64,000 nt of DNA, taken from the NCBI GenBank assembly GCA_038502055.1, contig JAXRKN010000043.1, positions 1,922,001 to 1,986,000 on the forward strand, written 5' to 3'. This DNA comes from Tanytarsus gracilentus (Eukaryota > Arthropoda > Insecta > Diptera > Chironomidae). Below, piece by piece: positions 26,401 through 41,500 of the stretch. Position 1 is the stretch's first letter. Each line of letters starts with the position of its first letter. The position numbers were made by a program, and so were the translations under genes. The notes beneath the pieces were generated by a model, which saw only the letters and a program-made list of their open reading frames with translations, did not search any database and was not told the origin of the DNA.

Positions 26401-29400
26401 TTGCACACTTTCCCAAACAAAAAGTCATTAATCGTTCATTGTTCACTGTCCATGCCATGGCCATATAATTTGTTGCCCCAAAAAACTCTCTCCATCTTTC
26501 TTCTTCCTCTCATTGTCACTGTCATTCGTCTTAATTTGTATGCGTGCATGTCAATTAAGTTCTAACCATAGACTGGTCGCACATACACAACATTGCGATG
26601 GTTGACACTTAATTATTGTTTTTTTTCTGCCACAGCTCAATTGCTCATTCCAATCATGTCCGCTAACTGCAAAAAAAAGTTTTTTTTCGTCTTCCTCTTC
26701 GCATGAGAGTTCAAAGACATAAATTTTAAGCGTGTAGCATAGCTGAGCGTAGAGAAAATTCTTTTTGTGGGTGGTGGATAAGTTTGAAAAAAAATAATCG
26801 AGTTATTAATTAAGAATTCATAATCCTCCGCTCGATGATCTCACAGCCACTACATAATTAATTAATTGCATGGTCAGCAATGGCAAAAAGGCACTTCGTA
26901 ATGGTCTGTAAATAAATAAATTATTACGATTATAACTGGACAATGAAATTTTATTATGATTCAGCCATTGACCAATGTGTCAACTTCAATCTTTTTTTCG
27001 TATGATTCATACACACCACGTTCTGACTCGGCCACTCTTTTTTTCACGGTGCTTGGCGCTTGCCAATTGCCTTTTAACAATTAGATTTGTGGAATAAAAA
27101 TTGAAACTATTTAAATTAACTGAAAACTGAATAATAAAACAAAAATCAGCAAACGTGTCGCGAATATTTTTTTCTTCGTGTGCAGAATTGAACAGCTGTT
27201 CTATGTGGTCAAAAGCACTCGAGAAAGATATGATTGTTACGGTGTATATAAGAGAAAAGGGTGCTATGAAATAATCATGACATGCGAATAGATTTGAACA
27301 AGTTTCTGAATTTCAATCGAGTGTGAAAAATTCTTGGAATCAATATTGAATTTTTTTTAAGTGTTAGGTGGGTTAAACAGTTTAATTCAAATTAAATTAA
27401 ATTCAATAAAAATTAAGATAAAATTTAAATTATTTCAAAATAAATTTTAAATTTTGCAAAAAACGTAAAATTGTTTAAAGAAATCAAATATTTAAAATAC
27501 GTTAAAATTGTTAATAAAAATTCAAATATTTAAAATACGTTGAGTTTGTTAGTAAAATTATACAATTCTTCAATTTTCACTCTTAAGTCACTTTAATCAA
27601 CCTCAAACTCAATAAAACAAATTCCAATCATGTTTCTATCTTTCAGTCTATCTTCCATGCACATAAGGATATGCACTTCATACTATTCTGACATGACATG
27701 ACATTCACAATCTAACATTGAAAGTTGATTTTCGCAACACTCACACAGATGCTTTCCAAAATTAATTTCACAGAAGTGATTTTGTAAACATTCAAATTCC
27801 TTTTCTAACAAAAATCTTCGAATTGATTTAATTTCTTTATCTCTAAGGGTTGAATGTGAAGTGAAAGAAAAACATCAATTAAGTTTTTTATTTGACATCG
27901 ATGACTTTTCTCCACTCGAATCTCTCTCGATGTCGATATTAAACGGAATTTGTGATTACACGTACTTAGGCGCTGAATGTGATGACACTCGACAACTGTT
28001 ATACAATCTGCTTAATAATGATGTGTAAATGTTGTGTTTCGACACGCACTTACGGGCTGAAAAATTATTATTTTTGTTACTGCGGCTGAATTGTTTGATT
28101 TTTGGATTATTTTTTAAATAATGTGATTTTGGAGATTAATTAATTTTAATTGGTGATTGAAAAATTAAAATAATTAAAAATTATCAGAATTTTTTACACT
28201 TTATGTAATTTTTTATTTTGTTTTAAATTTAATTATCAAAGCTTTAAATAATTTTTGCATCCACCTTAAAAATTCTGTAATTTGTTATGTAAATTAACGT
28301 ATATAAATAAAAAGTGCATTCGAGTAACCGGAAGCGGGCGGCAAACAGCAGTGCAGCCGGCAAGGTTAAACACATAAGTATAAAATTATGTATTTGAACA
28401 TTTTAACTGGATGACTTCGAACTGCATTTTTCTCCTCTCCTCCTCCACCGACAGCCATTTGACACTTTCATGGCTTTTTCCCATGTTACAATTTTTCCCT
28501 CGACTGTTGAATATGTTAATTATATAATGATTATTATTGTGTGTAAAATGATATATCACGAAATTATTTTTATAAAAAGCATGACTCGATTTTGTGCACA
28601 AATTTATCGCTCACATGAGGGTAAATTGAACTATTAGACTGAGATTTACATCAAACTAATGAACGAGTTGTGTGAAATCTAAGGGATGAACATAAATTTA
28701 AAAAAAACTTTTAGTTTAAATTATTTTTTTAAAGTTTTTAAAATCATTTCAAAAAAATTTATGAACTTTTTAAATTTTATTTTTCCACCCCTTGATTGAA
28801 CTGCAAAAAGCTGGAAGCTGAAACAACAACAACTTTCAACCTTTCGTTCTGATAATTAACCCAAACACCGTAAACATTTTTCCAATTAACCGAGTAATAA
28901 AAATCTCTCGATTAATTGAGTAAAATTTAAATATTAAAAAATCATTTCCTAACAGTAAATTAAAAATTTCTAAGCGCACCCAAAATTGCTCCATTACACA
29001 TTTCTTACTATGCATAAGAGGCTTCGAGAGTTTCATAAAGAAAACAAAATTAATAATTATTTCAAAATTAATTTTCACTCTTCGATGCTTTTTTTCCATA
29101 ATTGAATAATCCAACCTATTATGAGACGTTTTTTCTGTTGAAGCTGCTCGCTGATTTTTAATTGAATTAAAAAAGTGAGCAATGGGAATGCGACAAAAAA
29201 CTTTTTTGATGATAGAGTGTGATCAAGTGTTAAAGCGTTAAATTTTAGGAAAATTTAATTTTAAATAAGAAAGTTATGTTTAATTTTTTTAATCTGCTTT
29301 AAAAATTTGTAGAAGTAAAAATAAAATAATTTGAAATTTATAAAATTGAGGTTCAAATCCTTAAGTTTAACAAAATTCACCTAATTATTTGATAAATTTT

Positions 29401-32360
29401 TAATTTGTGATTTTGGGTTCAAATCCTCAAGATAATCTTTTTTGCTATATTAAAATTTTTGATATCTTAAACTTAAGAGAAAGCCAGAAGCTCAAAATAA
29501 TTTTTTAAAATTACTTTTATTTTTTCAAACAAATCCTAACAACTTAGAAATGTCTGTCCACTTATCCGCCTCCAACGATATCCATATTTCTTTTATCTCT
29601 TTCTCTAAGTGATCGCTTACAATTTTCTCCACATTCATATTCAACACAAAAATGCGATTGCAATAATAATAAAAATTTTACCTCTGTTGCATTTTATAAA
29701 ACATTTTATTCAATGCCAATCGTATGAGGAAGTGATTTCTTTTGAATATGTCTCACCATTGTATCAACTTGGCTCTCGATAAGATTATGTAATTACGTGC
29801 TAGATTTGAAGTTCAATGACATGCGCGCCTTTGACATCGTGCGGATTCATCGATGATTATGCTGATGACCTCTTCCATGTGAACCATGTCTCACTGTCTA
29901 CCTTTGTCGCTCTCACATTGAAACACATGTTCACCTCGATTACAACAAACAAGTCGAATAGTCAACTATTAAGAAAGTGCCATAATTTTAGTTTTTTTTT
30001 TGCTTTTTCTTTTCGTATTCGGAAATATTTTTTTACATGATCGAAATATTTCGTGTGATAAAATCACTTTTATTATGCAACAGTCTGGTATTTTTTTCTT
30101 TTCTCTTTTTTATTCACTTTTCGCTCTCGATATCTCTTCGACGACGGTTCAATTTACACCACACGCCGCATGGCACTTTTTTCATGTATTATAAAATGAC
30201 TTTAATGCGAGATCGGAAGAGAAATGAAATGTTTTGAGTGCGCTTTAGCTTGATGATGATGTTCATTGATGGCTGGATAATTTCATGTGATTTTTGGTAG
30301 TTAAAATTTCAAGTTGCCGCTGAGGTAGCGATAAATAAATTAAAATAAGCGATTTTTTACTCAAATCAAAAATTCAACGGTAATTTTTAAATTTGAATAA
30401 AATGGCAACTTTAACATTCAAATTTACATTTCACATCCTCCTTTAAATTCCCATCCCATTCTTCCACACTCACGCGCTATCAAAATCCCTCACAGCAATT
30501 GAGCATCGACATTAGAATTGGCAATTACAATAAAGAAGTCAAAATGTGCCATCATCGTCGTCATCGCAAAATGTTTGCGGAACATTGTCATTTGACATTA
30601 AAAGTCATGAGATGAATGCGAGCAAAGCGAGAGAGAGAGAGAAATTTTGCGGTGAAGAGCTTGAGTAAATGTAGCGTGATGATCTACTAAATTTTCCTCA
30701 TTCATGAACGCGGCGGTGTCGGTGCTCACACATCTCATTAAATGAATCAATCTCTTTTTTCTTCGCTTCAACAAAAATTACATATGTGCGCCACACATAT
30801 TATGCTCGAACTGAACTGAATGAGCATGTAACGGGTGTATGTATGCATCTCGTTATGCACATCAAATGTCATCCTCGAGAGCTTCAATAATGTCAACTCT
30901 CGTGTCTTTTTTTCATCTCTCGAGCTTTCTTTTCCATGTGCTGTGTGGCACATCTTACGTGACATCTTGCAAATTATTTCGGAATATCTATTTAATATCA
31001 TCAACTCTGCGAAAAGCTTTTGAGCTTGTGTTGTTTGTTTGTTAAGCGATTTAAAACTTCTTTTTCTCTACTTTGCGTGCTCAATTTTACAAATGAGAAT
31101 GCAATCTATGAAAGAGCATCGCGCAATTTGTAAACTTTTGCGGCGACAGAGGAAAAATTGTTCAATTGAGATTAGGAGTGCTGCTGGATGGTTGCATTTG
31201 GTGTCATTTCAAGATTGAAGATGATTTTAAATATCATTCGAGATCGTCTGGGTGGAGTGCAAAAATTCCATAAATTTGAGTTTTTAAAGATTTAATTTTA
31301 GTGAATGGAATTTATCAAGGGGTGGAATAAAAAATTAAAAATTGGATTTAAAATAAGTTTTTAGGAATTTTAAAATAAGTTGAAGAGAATTAAAATTTAA
31401 ATCTGGATTTAACATAAATCCATAGGATTAAATTTAAATCTCCATAGATTTATATTTAAATCTATTAATGCCACCCCTGGTTGTAAATTTTATACGAGTT
31501 TAAAAGATCACTCTAAAAAATTAATATTCCACCTATGGCATGCCATTTAGCAACAAGAACTTCTTCTTCAATCTCTTAAAAATTTTTAATGTCTTAATTA
31601 TTCAAATATAATTTATGCCATTCAACTTTTAATACATTTTAAAACTTCCTAAATTATAAAAAAACTCAAATGAATTTTTCTTAGAATTTAAACTTCAGCC
31701 TCGCCTCAAAATGCGAAGAATTTGAGAGAGAGAAATTATTTAATTTCATTCAAAACATGCACAACGCAAAATTCAAACCAACACAGAAGCACTCGAACGC
31801 ACACACAAGTCTGTTGCGATTAAATGATCGATTTCAACTCGAAAGCTCTCAAAGATTCTACGAAAAAATATTTTATTGATTCACAGTTCTTGTGAATTGT
31901 TTTTTTCTCATGATAATTTCGAGTGTGTGGGAATGAAGAAGCAAAAAAATATCCGAAAAAAAGTTATTTACATACAGAAATCAAAAGAGGTGCTCGGAGG
32001 TTTCCCCACTTCACCATTTACCGCTTGATTTTTCTTCTTTTTCATTCTCTCACTCATTCACTCGATCAATAGATAAATACCGAAGGGAGTTTGTGGGTGA
32101 TTAAAGCGCATTTTTAATATACAATTAAAAAACTGTCATTTAAAATTTTTATAAATTTGAAAAATCTTTCAGGCTGATCTCAAAAAAAAAGTTTAAAAAG
32201 CTCGATCGAGTTCGAGCAGTGAATGAATGTTGAGCGCCCGAAAAAAAAGAAAAAGAAAGAAAAAAATACCAACATGCGACTTTTTTTCTTTCTCGCTCAA
32301 CATCAAGCCTCTTGGCTCACACACTGCAGACACAACCAGCAAGCTTAGCAACTTGATCGG
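20470..32360. other. Gene-free spacer between the OBP gene and Gasp
   Basis: I see no exon I can defend on either strand in these 12 kb. The longest open frame (25,887-26,294 +, 135 codons) has a strange mix of residues, no signal peptide and no domain; it is discussed under findings. A small GC-rich island lies at about 28,325-28,365. An ACATG triplet repeat is at 27,691-27,705. A pair of GGTTCAAATCC motifs at 29,350 and about 29,416 resembles tRNA B boxes but lacks any cloverleaf. Several AT-rich blocks begin or end with GGGTGG/CCACCC motifs, such as 28,784-28,793 and 31,316-31,480. Confidence 0.5.
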
Positions 32361-32365
32361 GGAGG

Positions 32366-32372
32366 TATAAAA
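32366..32372 (+). promoter_or_regulatory. TATA box of Gasp
   Basis: TATAAAAG sits in a GC-flanked context (GGAGGTATAAAAGCG). An ACAGTT with A at about 32,400 lies 34 bases downstream and is a reasonable start site. The 5' UTR would then be about 143 bases, up to the ATG at 32,543. A TCAGTTTT initiator-like motif at 32,409 is an alternative but sits rather far from the TATA box. Confidence 0.65.
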
Positions 32373-32542
32373 GCGAATGTAAAGACGGATTTCGAATACA
32401 GTTTATATTCAGTTTTTTGTGAGTTCGATCGGAAAGTGCTCAAGTGTGAAATTTAAAATTTTTAAAGTTCAAATTTAGAAAGAGCGGAAGAAACAATTTG
32501 AAATTTGTGCAAATTTAGATTTGAAAAGAAAAGAGAGAAAAA

Positions 32543-35500
32543 ATGAAACAAATCGCATTAGTGATTGCATTGTTCGGAGCTGGTAAGTGTTTGATGTTAT
32601 TTGAAATTAAATTATGAAAGCCATCGAACTAAATGTTAATCAATGCGCTTGGATTAGAAGCAAGAAAAAAATAAGGACAAAAGTGACGTTTCAAGGTGTG
32701 GAAGAATTTAAAAAAGTTAATTTTGAAATTTGATTCGTTAAAAATTTTGTGGGTGAATTTAAGAAAAATTCAAAAGATTTTTCTGCATAAAATTAAAACA
32801 GCTTAAAATGTCAAAGTTAGAGTGCTTTAAGTTCCACCTCGAATTTATATTCAAATTTAAATAAATATTTAACTTAAAAATCTCGACTCATCTAACATTT
32901 AAAGTTCAAGAAAAAATTTGACATTTTGTGGAAGAAATTATGCAAATTATTTGCTGTTAAAAAATTATTTACTTAAAAATATTTGTCGTGATGAAATTAA
33001 AATTTATGACCTTAGTTTTTTGCGTAATTGCTAATTTAAAAAATAATTGTGAAATAAAATTCCAAAGTCACTTCACCTCTATCCATTTTTCTTCACTATC
33101 TCACTCTCGCCGTTCATTGAATTTTAATTGAAATTAAATCAACGAACGTTGTCAGCATCGCCTCACTTGCCTGTGTGAATAATTTGACAATTATGCTCTT
33201 AAATGATCAACCATTTGTTCTCACTTTCATCCCTCATTCGATGATGAGAAATTGTTGCTGCTTTGACTCTCGAGATGAGCGAGAAAAATTAGATTATGAA
33301 TGTCGACGACGATGTAACTTGTTATCGCCTCGATATTATCAATGAGAGCTTCGCCTGCTCCTTGGAAGACACGAGTGTGTGTGTGCACTTTGCCACATTA
33401 TTCCAGTCACGTTTCTAATTACAAGAAAAATTAATGATAATCCATTTGTGTCGCTAAAAGTAAATTTTCGAGTCTTTTCATCGCGCGCTTTTATGCTCTC
33501 ATATATCTCGATTCGATGTCACAACCGAATAAACCTCAAGAAAGAGCATGTAAACATCTTGAAAAGTGCTGGTAGAAAAATTTCTTTCTGTCATTAAAGA
33601 AGAGAAAATTTGTTTGAGTTCGCTTATCATTGAATTCATCCGAAAAAAAATATAAAAGAGAGAAGCACCTTCTGCATGTTGCTTGAGAAAAATTGAAGGA
33701 AAACTTTTCGTTCACCTACCCTCAGAGAAGACGAGAGATTTTTTGATGAACATCAAATAAATCAAGCGAATATTGTTGGATGGTATGGAGATAAGAAGAG
33801 TTTTAAGTTGAGTGAGTTGGGGTGGAAATTTATAACGGATATTTTAGATTTAAATTTTTGAAATTTAATATTTATAAAAATTGTTTAATCGTTAATGCTG
33901 GTAAATAGCTTTAAAGCATTCATGAAAAAAAGCTGTAAAAATTTGTTTACATTTTGTGCACACCTCATTTTGTTCCGTAATCTCTTTTCATACCCACATA
34001 CACACATTATGATATATATCATGAGGGGGTTATGTAGAATGGCAAAACTTTTAAGTCTTAAGGGAGTTAAAAAGGTTTTTGCATGCATAAAAGTAGCAAA
34101 AATATGAAGGAAACAAAAAATCTCTCAAGAAAGTTAAGAATTTTCTTGCATGATGATGTTACTAAGGAGCATCCATCCATCTCAATCTTCAAAGTTAAGA
34201 CTCGCATGAAGAATAATGCTGGAAGGATCAAAGGGTAAAAAAATTGAAAGAGTCTGTAAATGAAAAGTTTAAAAAAGGGGAAGTTTAAATAGTTTTTAAG
34301 AGCTCACTGAAGACTTTCTAAAAAGGCAACAGTAAAAGTTCATGTCACTATTGACATGTAATTTCCAGATAATTAAACTGCACGTTTATTTAATTAAGCA
34401 GCAAAAACTCACGACGGTAAAGTTTTAAATAAATTTGGCACGTGGATGAAAGTTTTTGAGGTTTTCAGTTGAACTAACGATTTTTGAAAATTTAAATTTT
34501 TTGGTTAGTTAAAACCCTTTGATATGTAAACAAATAAATATTAAAATCTTTTAATTGCATTTTTAAGGCGATATTTGATCAAAGACTTTCAACATTTTCC
34601 CAGTTAAATGGCATAAACAAAATTCTCGTTGGCAGCACTTTTTGGCGCAACAGAAAATAATTAATTAGTTTGCATGGAAAAATAATTAAGACGCTGTAAA
34701 ATTTGCAATTCCCGAATAAACTTTTTAACAGCATTTTTCTTTTTTTCACAAAGCTGCTTAGTTGCAAGTAGCATGATATATAAATTTTATGCTCACTCTT
34801 TGCTCATTAAAACGCCATTAAAATGAATGTAATTATGTGAATTCGCTGTATGCTCACATGGCGGGGCGGATTATAGTGTGTGATACATTGATGTTCACGA
34901 TGGAAATGAGATGACGACAGGATAATAAGATCCGAGCACAAAGCGAGGATGAAATGAGCTTAATATGTGTATAAAATATAATTTTAACGAGAAAAATGCT
35001 TAAAGAAAATTGCTTGCGATGGAGCTTAAGATGGCAGCTCTCTTGAGCATGCAAATTTTAAGCCGAAAATCGATAACGCTCGCTTTTATTAAACTTAATT
35101 GCATTTTAAAATTATCAAACGAAAATTTTCTCTTCAACATATGCTTGAGACAATCTCAAGGGACTAGAGTAATTTTTTACGGTTTCGTGGTCGTGATTTT
35201 TTGGCGTAAAAAGCAGCAGCCGTTTGAGATTTGTGTCTTTTTTCATGTCACCACAGAGCTTGAGCTCTCAAGCAATCGTGCACAATTTGACACTGTGCAC
35301 TTCCAGAGGAGAAAAGTTTTTTTTCTCTCAAAAGTTATGGTTTGAAAGCCACAGCAATTAAATTTATCATCGCTTTCCTTCCAAACTGCAGATGGTGGAA
35401 CTAGAAAGTTTTTGGGAAGATTTTAGTCGAGAAATTTTGGAAAGTAATTTTGAGAGGTTCAAAAGAAATGTGTCTCGAAAGTAACATCGAGAACTACTCA

Positions 35501-38500
35501 AAGGGTGTGCAACTACTAATATTTTTTAACTTTAGTTTCTTTGTCAATTCTAACCTAAACTAGTCACTTACAAACGCAAACAAACAGTTAAGAAATGAAT
35601 TTTTAATTTATTCTCCACTCCCAATTATCTGGCCATCCACTTAAATGTGTAGCAATTTTCTTAAGGAAGACATTAATCGTTTGGAATTGCTAGAACATGT
35701 TACTCACATGTGCGTGCGAAAGTAGTTTTTAATTATTCATACGAAACTAATTTTCCGCATATTTCTCGGTAAAAAGCTTATATAGAACAGGCTGTAAACT
35801 GTGTTTCTATTGCATAACAACATTCTCTCAGAGCATATTGTAAGAAAAAATATTTTCCATAAATCAGCCGAGTGAAATTGCAAATTTCAAACGATAAATT
35901 TATCTAAAAGTCAATCGACTTGCTTTCAACGGCCTTGCCCGAATGCCTTTAACAAACAACAATTTTCAATTTCATAAAAATTCAGCCGCATGCCATTCAC
36001 CCACTAAAGAGAAATGCAGTTCTTACATAATCACTAACTCAATCCATGGCTCGGAGTTGTTTTGTTAGAGAAGCAGGATTTTTAATCCGATTGTTATTCG
36101 ACCGTCTGGGTTGCAATTAAGGAAATTTTATAAACTCGTTTTCGAATGAAAGTGAAACTGATTCTGTAAAATTTTCAGCGCATGCAAATTTAATTCAATT
36201 TTGTTGTTAGAAAGCATGGAAGTGAAATTTGTGAAAAAGTTCAAGAAGACTTTCGGGGTCATGGATATTAATTAACACTTTTGATTGAAGTTCAATTTTT
36301 GAACGAAGTCATAAAAGTCAAAAAACCTTCCCTTCACTCAAAAGCACTTAATCACGCTTAATTCAAGTTCAATTCATCACCTCGACAGCGTTCTCGATTC
36401 TTAATCATCATAAAACGACGGCAATTATTTACGCTTGGAGCACAGTGAGAATATTCTACCATGATAGCATAGAATTATGATAAGTGCCTCTCACAATTGA
36501 CTCGACTCTCTCTCTCTCATCTTTCATCTCCATATTCGTGCGAGTGTTTAGCATTGTTTGCAAATTGCAGGCTTTTGACATTGACATTTATTGTGGCAGC
36601 ATAATTCTTCACATCGTCATGAACAATGCAAAGAAGAATTCTAAAGATAAAAAAATATTTCAAAAACAATCTTTCTCATTCTTCAACACGTATAGCCGGT
36701 TGCTTGATGGAACATTCTTTTGAGAAAGATGTTTGATTGAGTTATAAATTTGCTCTGGATGTGATGGAGGGAGAAGCAGCAGTGAGCATTGTAAGAGAGG
36801 ATAAAAAAGGTTAAACGATCCAACATATTTGTGGAGAAGCGAACAGAGGAAAAAATGGAATTTAAACTCAAACGTGATGGAATGTAATTTTAGCACTCAT
36901 CTTCTTTCTCTTATAATACGGAAATTTAAGGTGGGTGGGGAGGAACATGAAAGAAATCAGGGACTGGTGATGGATGAGATGTGCGGTGTCGTTTTGTAAC
37001 ATCGTGACATATCAATTCAACATGTGATGTGTATTAACTTTGAAAGAATTTCTCTTAAAACCGTTAAATTTTTTACTATTCTTCTCGAGGTTTTTAAAGT
37101 CTCTGAGAAACACGCGATATTTTCACATTGAAATTCCTCCTTAGATAAAAGAGCGTAGTGAGTGAATAGTAAATTGAGGGCAAATCGAGCAAGAAAGGCG
37201 GTGAAATGAGATAGCGAAATGGTGAATGATAATGGTCGCATTAGAGTGCTTTGTATGCAAATTATTACTCTCCGTGTGCTTTGTGTGTGACGTAAAAGAA
37301 AAAGAAACGTGAAGTTGAAAAGAGTTTTGTAATAATTTAATTTTTTTATTCTTCTAATGATTTTTTAAATTTAAAAATTTACTTTTAAATAATTTTTGCG
37401 AAAATCCTCTCAATAAAAGGTTAATCAACCGGAACTTTCGTTTAGTGTGTAATTAGTATTGAGACTGAATGACTAGAGTGACTAATTAGCATTTATATTA
37501 AAAATCTATCACCTCTCGTTTTTCCGTAAATTTATTCAATTATTCATCAATTTGAATGATTATGTAATTGAACTCCCAAAGAGCTCAAGATCAACAATTT
37601 TCACTCACACATTGTTTAACACTTTCATCACTCGATCGGTGCGCGCGTCATAAGCATTTCTCTTTTTTTTCGTGTAAGATGTTGGGACGTTACATAATCG
37701 CTTTCTTTTTGAATTATCTCATTTTACTCTCGCTTGATTTTATTTTAAATTGTAAATTGATTAAATTATACACAAAAGTTTGACTTCTCGGGTAGCTAAA
37801 GAGTTAATTAATCAATTAGTTGTAGTTGATTGTAATCAATTATAATTGATCAATTTTTTTTCCATTTATAGTTAAATTTAATCTTAACGGTTTTTTGCAA
37901 TTTTAGCTGCTATAAAATGGAAACAAATTTATTTTTCTCTCAATAGCAGCTTAAACCTTATTCAAAATTCATCTCCAATAAATCATTCATAATCCACTCA
38001 CTCTAATCCCAACAAAATATCAAGAATCAATTCAAAATCAATTTTCGTAATAACTGAAGAATAAAAAATGAGCTTTCGCAAGAAATCCTTGGCTAAAAAA
38101 TATTCATCGAAGCAAACTGTTGCAGATCTATTTGAAATTCAAGGAACTTTCACTTTCAAAACAATTTTAAAATGCGAAGGCGGACAACCTCTTAAAATGT
38201 GAGTCACAATTCTCCGAAGGGAGCGAAAAAGTTGCAAATTCATACAAACACAGCCGGTAGCAAATTGCTTGAGTTTTGTTGCAATCATTTTTTTCCACAT
38301 TTTGTGTACAAAGCGAAAGCTAAAAAAGAGATTAATCATGAAACGACCACACAATAACAGCGAAGTAAAATTCTCTCTCGTGCCCTAAAGTATGCTGAAT
38401 GGTTGGTTGTATATGTGGTGCAGTAGCAACGTGAATTTACGAGGGAATCGTCAGCGGTTTACAATGAATACGTAATAAAGCTTATTAATAGGATTTTTGG

Positions 38501-41500
38501 CTTCGCGCGTTCTGCATTAGCTTTTTCCAAAAACCCAACTTACTGGCGGCGGTGGTGATGCGGGATTCTGAGGAAGAGAAACTAGGGAAATAAATTTTCA
38601 TGGGATTTAAATTTAATTAGTTGCCATTTCCCCAAAGTTATCATCCCTTAACATTTTCCGATTATTATTTCAACCCCTCATGTTTTTTCATCTCCATAAA
38701 CGTTGTCGAATGAATAAAATTACACATGATATTACATATGTACGTTCACGATAATATTCGAATATGATGCGATATAAAATTTGGTTTATGTGATATTAAC
38801 ATATGCTCGAAATTATGTTTCACATCGGGATGATTTTAAACTTTTTTCTTCTGCTCATAGTGGGAGAGCGAAAAATAGACATTAAAATGTGCAACAGATC
38901 AACTCATCACGAAAATCCTCTCTTTTCATTTGCTTTATGTTGCATCGTGTAACGTGTTGTATATATCCACATATCACTTACTCGTGCCATGAGTGAATAT
39001 GTGGAAACAATAGAAAGGATCATGCAGAATGACGGCAATGATATTTAAATCACTTCGGATGGGGTTTTGAAATAGAGGGAGAGGACAGAAAAAATGGGAA
39101 ATTTTTAGTAAACTTTTTGTTATTTTTTTAAATGCATCTAAATTCATTTTCAACCTCAACAGTCCTAATGTTCATATACAGCATGCACACACAAAATCGC
39201 AATTTATGCTGGCATTACAATGGCACGAGTTTGAGGAAGAAGAATTCCTCATCATCATGGCAACAGTTCGCATCGTCATATAGATGATATGTCCATGTCG
39301 TTCATTTAAAAATGAATTTATCAAACTGCTGTGAGGAGCAGGCAAAAATAGTGTAAGGCGTATGTCGAGCTCTATGGCATTTTAAGAAGCTTCCAATTTA
39401 GCCATTTTACACTCCGAGCACGTACTTCGTACATGGCGATGTCAAACTCCTTCCTTCAAAATCAAGTTTTATTTCTCATCCCCTAACTGTAAAGCGCTAT
39501 CGCCTTAAGATTTTAGGTTTTTCGTATGCGAGTGTGAGAAAATTCCGGAAAATAGAAAAATAAAATGAGAGAAATTCAATTCCTTTTCCATTTTTCCCAT
39601 CCATTTGCCATTCAATGGGTCAATTCATCGTCGTCACACTATATTCACACACATTTAGGAGTGGAAATGATTATTTTTGAAAAATATCACACAAATTTTT
39701 TGATACACATTTTTAAGCTTCTAAGCCTTGTCAATCGAAAGCTCGCACTCTCTCGGTGTGAAAAATCAATGGTGATTTTTACATATAAAAAGAGCAACAT
39801 CATAAATTACTCGTTAGTCGGTGTGTGAATTGAACAATGGAGAAAAACATGAGTTAGGACATTTCGATAACGAGCATTGAGCTGAGGCCAAGCGTGTATG
39901 CACAAAATTGACCTTACACACAAAACGGACTTGTCCGGTTTAAAAAAAAGAGACAGAGAATAAAACTCGCCTCAAATTGCTTCAAGCCCGGTTGGGCTTA
40001 CAAAATGAATTTTAAGTTTTAGATATGAGACACATGGCATGCACACACACACACAGCCAGGTGTCAGGTGGAGTTGGAGATAACAGTATTGAATATATAT
40101 TTTATGCGACAGTTCAGTAGGTGAATGTCACATGAGATTAATTAAGCAAGTTGATTTATGCGATAAAAAAAATATTTAAATTTGTTTATGTCAAATGTTG
40201 CTTTAAATATGAATTTATGTTGAATTAAAATGTGATTAGAGATGTGAGTTGAAAATTGAGTTTGAAAAGAACTTTTATGAATTTATTTAAGGGGAGTTGA
40301 GCTCTGTTATTTTAGCTAAAAAAAACTAAAGTCACAAAATTTTAATTTGTTTGAGTTTTCTCCAACAATTCAAGCGCTAAACAAACAACACGTCATCCAA
40401 CAAAAGCTCTCAAATAACAAACGAGTGAAATGGCAAAAAGAGAATAAATAATTTACTGCAAATAGTGTCATATGAGCAGCAACAGCCAAAAACCTAAATG
40501 GCTGAAAATAGACAGGCGAGAAACAGAAAAATGTTTCAAAACCCACACGTGGGTGTTGCCGCGTAACCCACTGTAACAGATCGGTATTGAAAGTCATTTT
40601 GGGGAAGCCTTTTAGGTGAAGCCTTGGGGAAGCCTCTGGGGAAGCCTTTTAGGGGAAGCCTTTTAGGAGAAGTCTTGGGGAAGCCTTTTAGGTGAAGCCT
40701 TGGGGAAGCCTTATAGGGGAAGCCTTATAGGGGAAGCCTTATAGGGGAAGCCTTACCTTACGATGTTGACTCTTCCGTGGTTGAAATATAAATGAGCTTG
40801 AGAGAGAAAATTTTTGCCTTATATATGAAAAATTGGGGAAGGCTTAGAGAAATCATTTTAGAGAAGTTATTTTCCATCATGTTCCATTTTTCATCATGTT
40901 CCATTTTCCATCATGTTCCATTTTCCATCATGTTCCATATTCCATTATGTTCCATTTTTCATCATGTTCCATTTTCCATCATGTTCCATTTTCCATCATG
41001 TTCCATTTTCCATTATGTTCCATTTTCCATCATGTTCCATTTTCCATTATGTTCCATTTTCCATCATGTTCCATTTTCCATCATGTTCCATTTTTCCATC
41101 ATGTTCCATTTTCCATTATGTTCCATTTTCCATCATGTTCCATTTTCCATCATGTTTCATTTTCCATCATGTTACATTTTTCCATCATGTTCCATTTTCC
41201 ATTATGTTCCATTTTCCATCATGTTCCATTTTCCATCATGTTCCACTAGCAACCAATTCCTGGTCCAATCCCGAGTTCAACGATACCCATGAAGCCATAT
41301 AAGTGCAATTTTGTATGAAAAATGGACATTATGGCTGTCCGTGGCACGACCTATGGTCATGACCCAAAAAATTCCTAAAATGGGCTAAACTAGAGCCACA
41401 GAGCTACCATCTGGCGAAAACCCGAAGTCTCTAGCTGGTCTAGGGGCCGAGATCTCGATGGAACAGACGGACGACAGACGACAGACGACAGACGACAGAC

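Noticed and set aside
29350..29426. Two GGTTCAAATCC motifs about 65 bases apart, resembling tRNA B boxes
   Set aside because: No A box at the right distance, no acceptor-stem pairing and no anticodon arm could be found around either copy.
38068..38202. 44-codon frame (MSFRKKSLAKKYSSKQT...) on the + strand in Gasp intron 1
   Set aside because: No promoter, splice site, signal peptide or homology; expected by chance in an intron of 13.6 kb.
40792..41302. Three long overlapping open frames (117-166 codons) rich in Met, Phe, His and Cys
   Set aside because: They are products of the 17-bp minisatellite, which has no stop in any forward frame. No splice or promoter signals support a gene.
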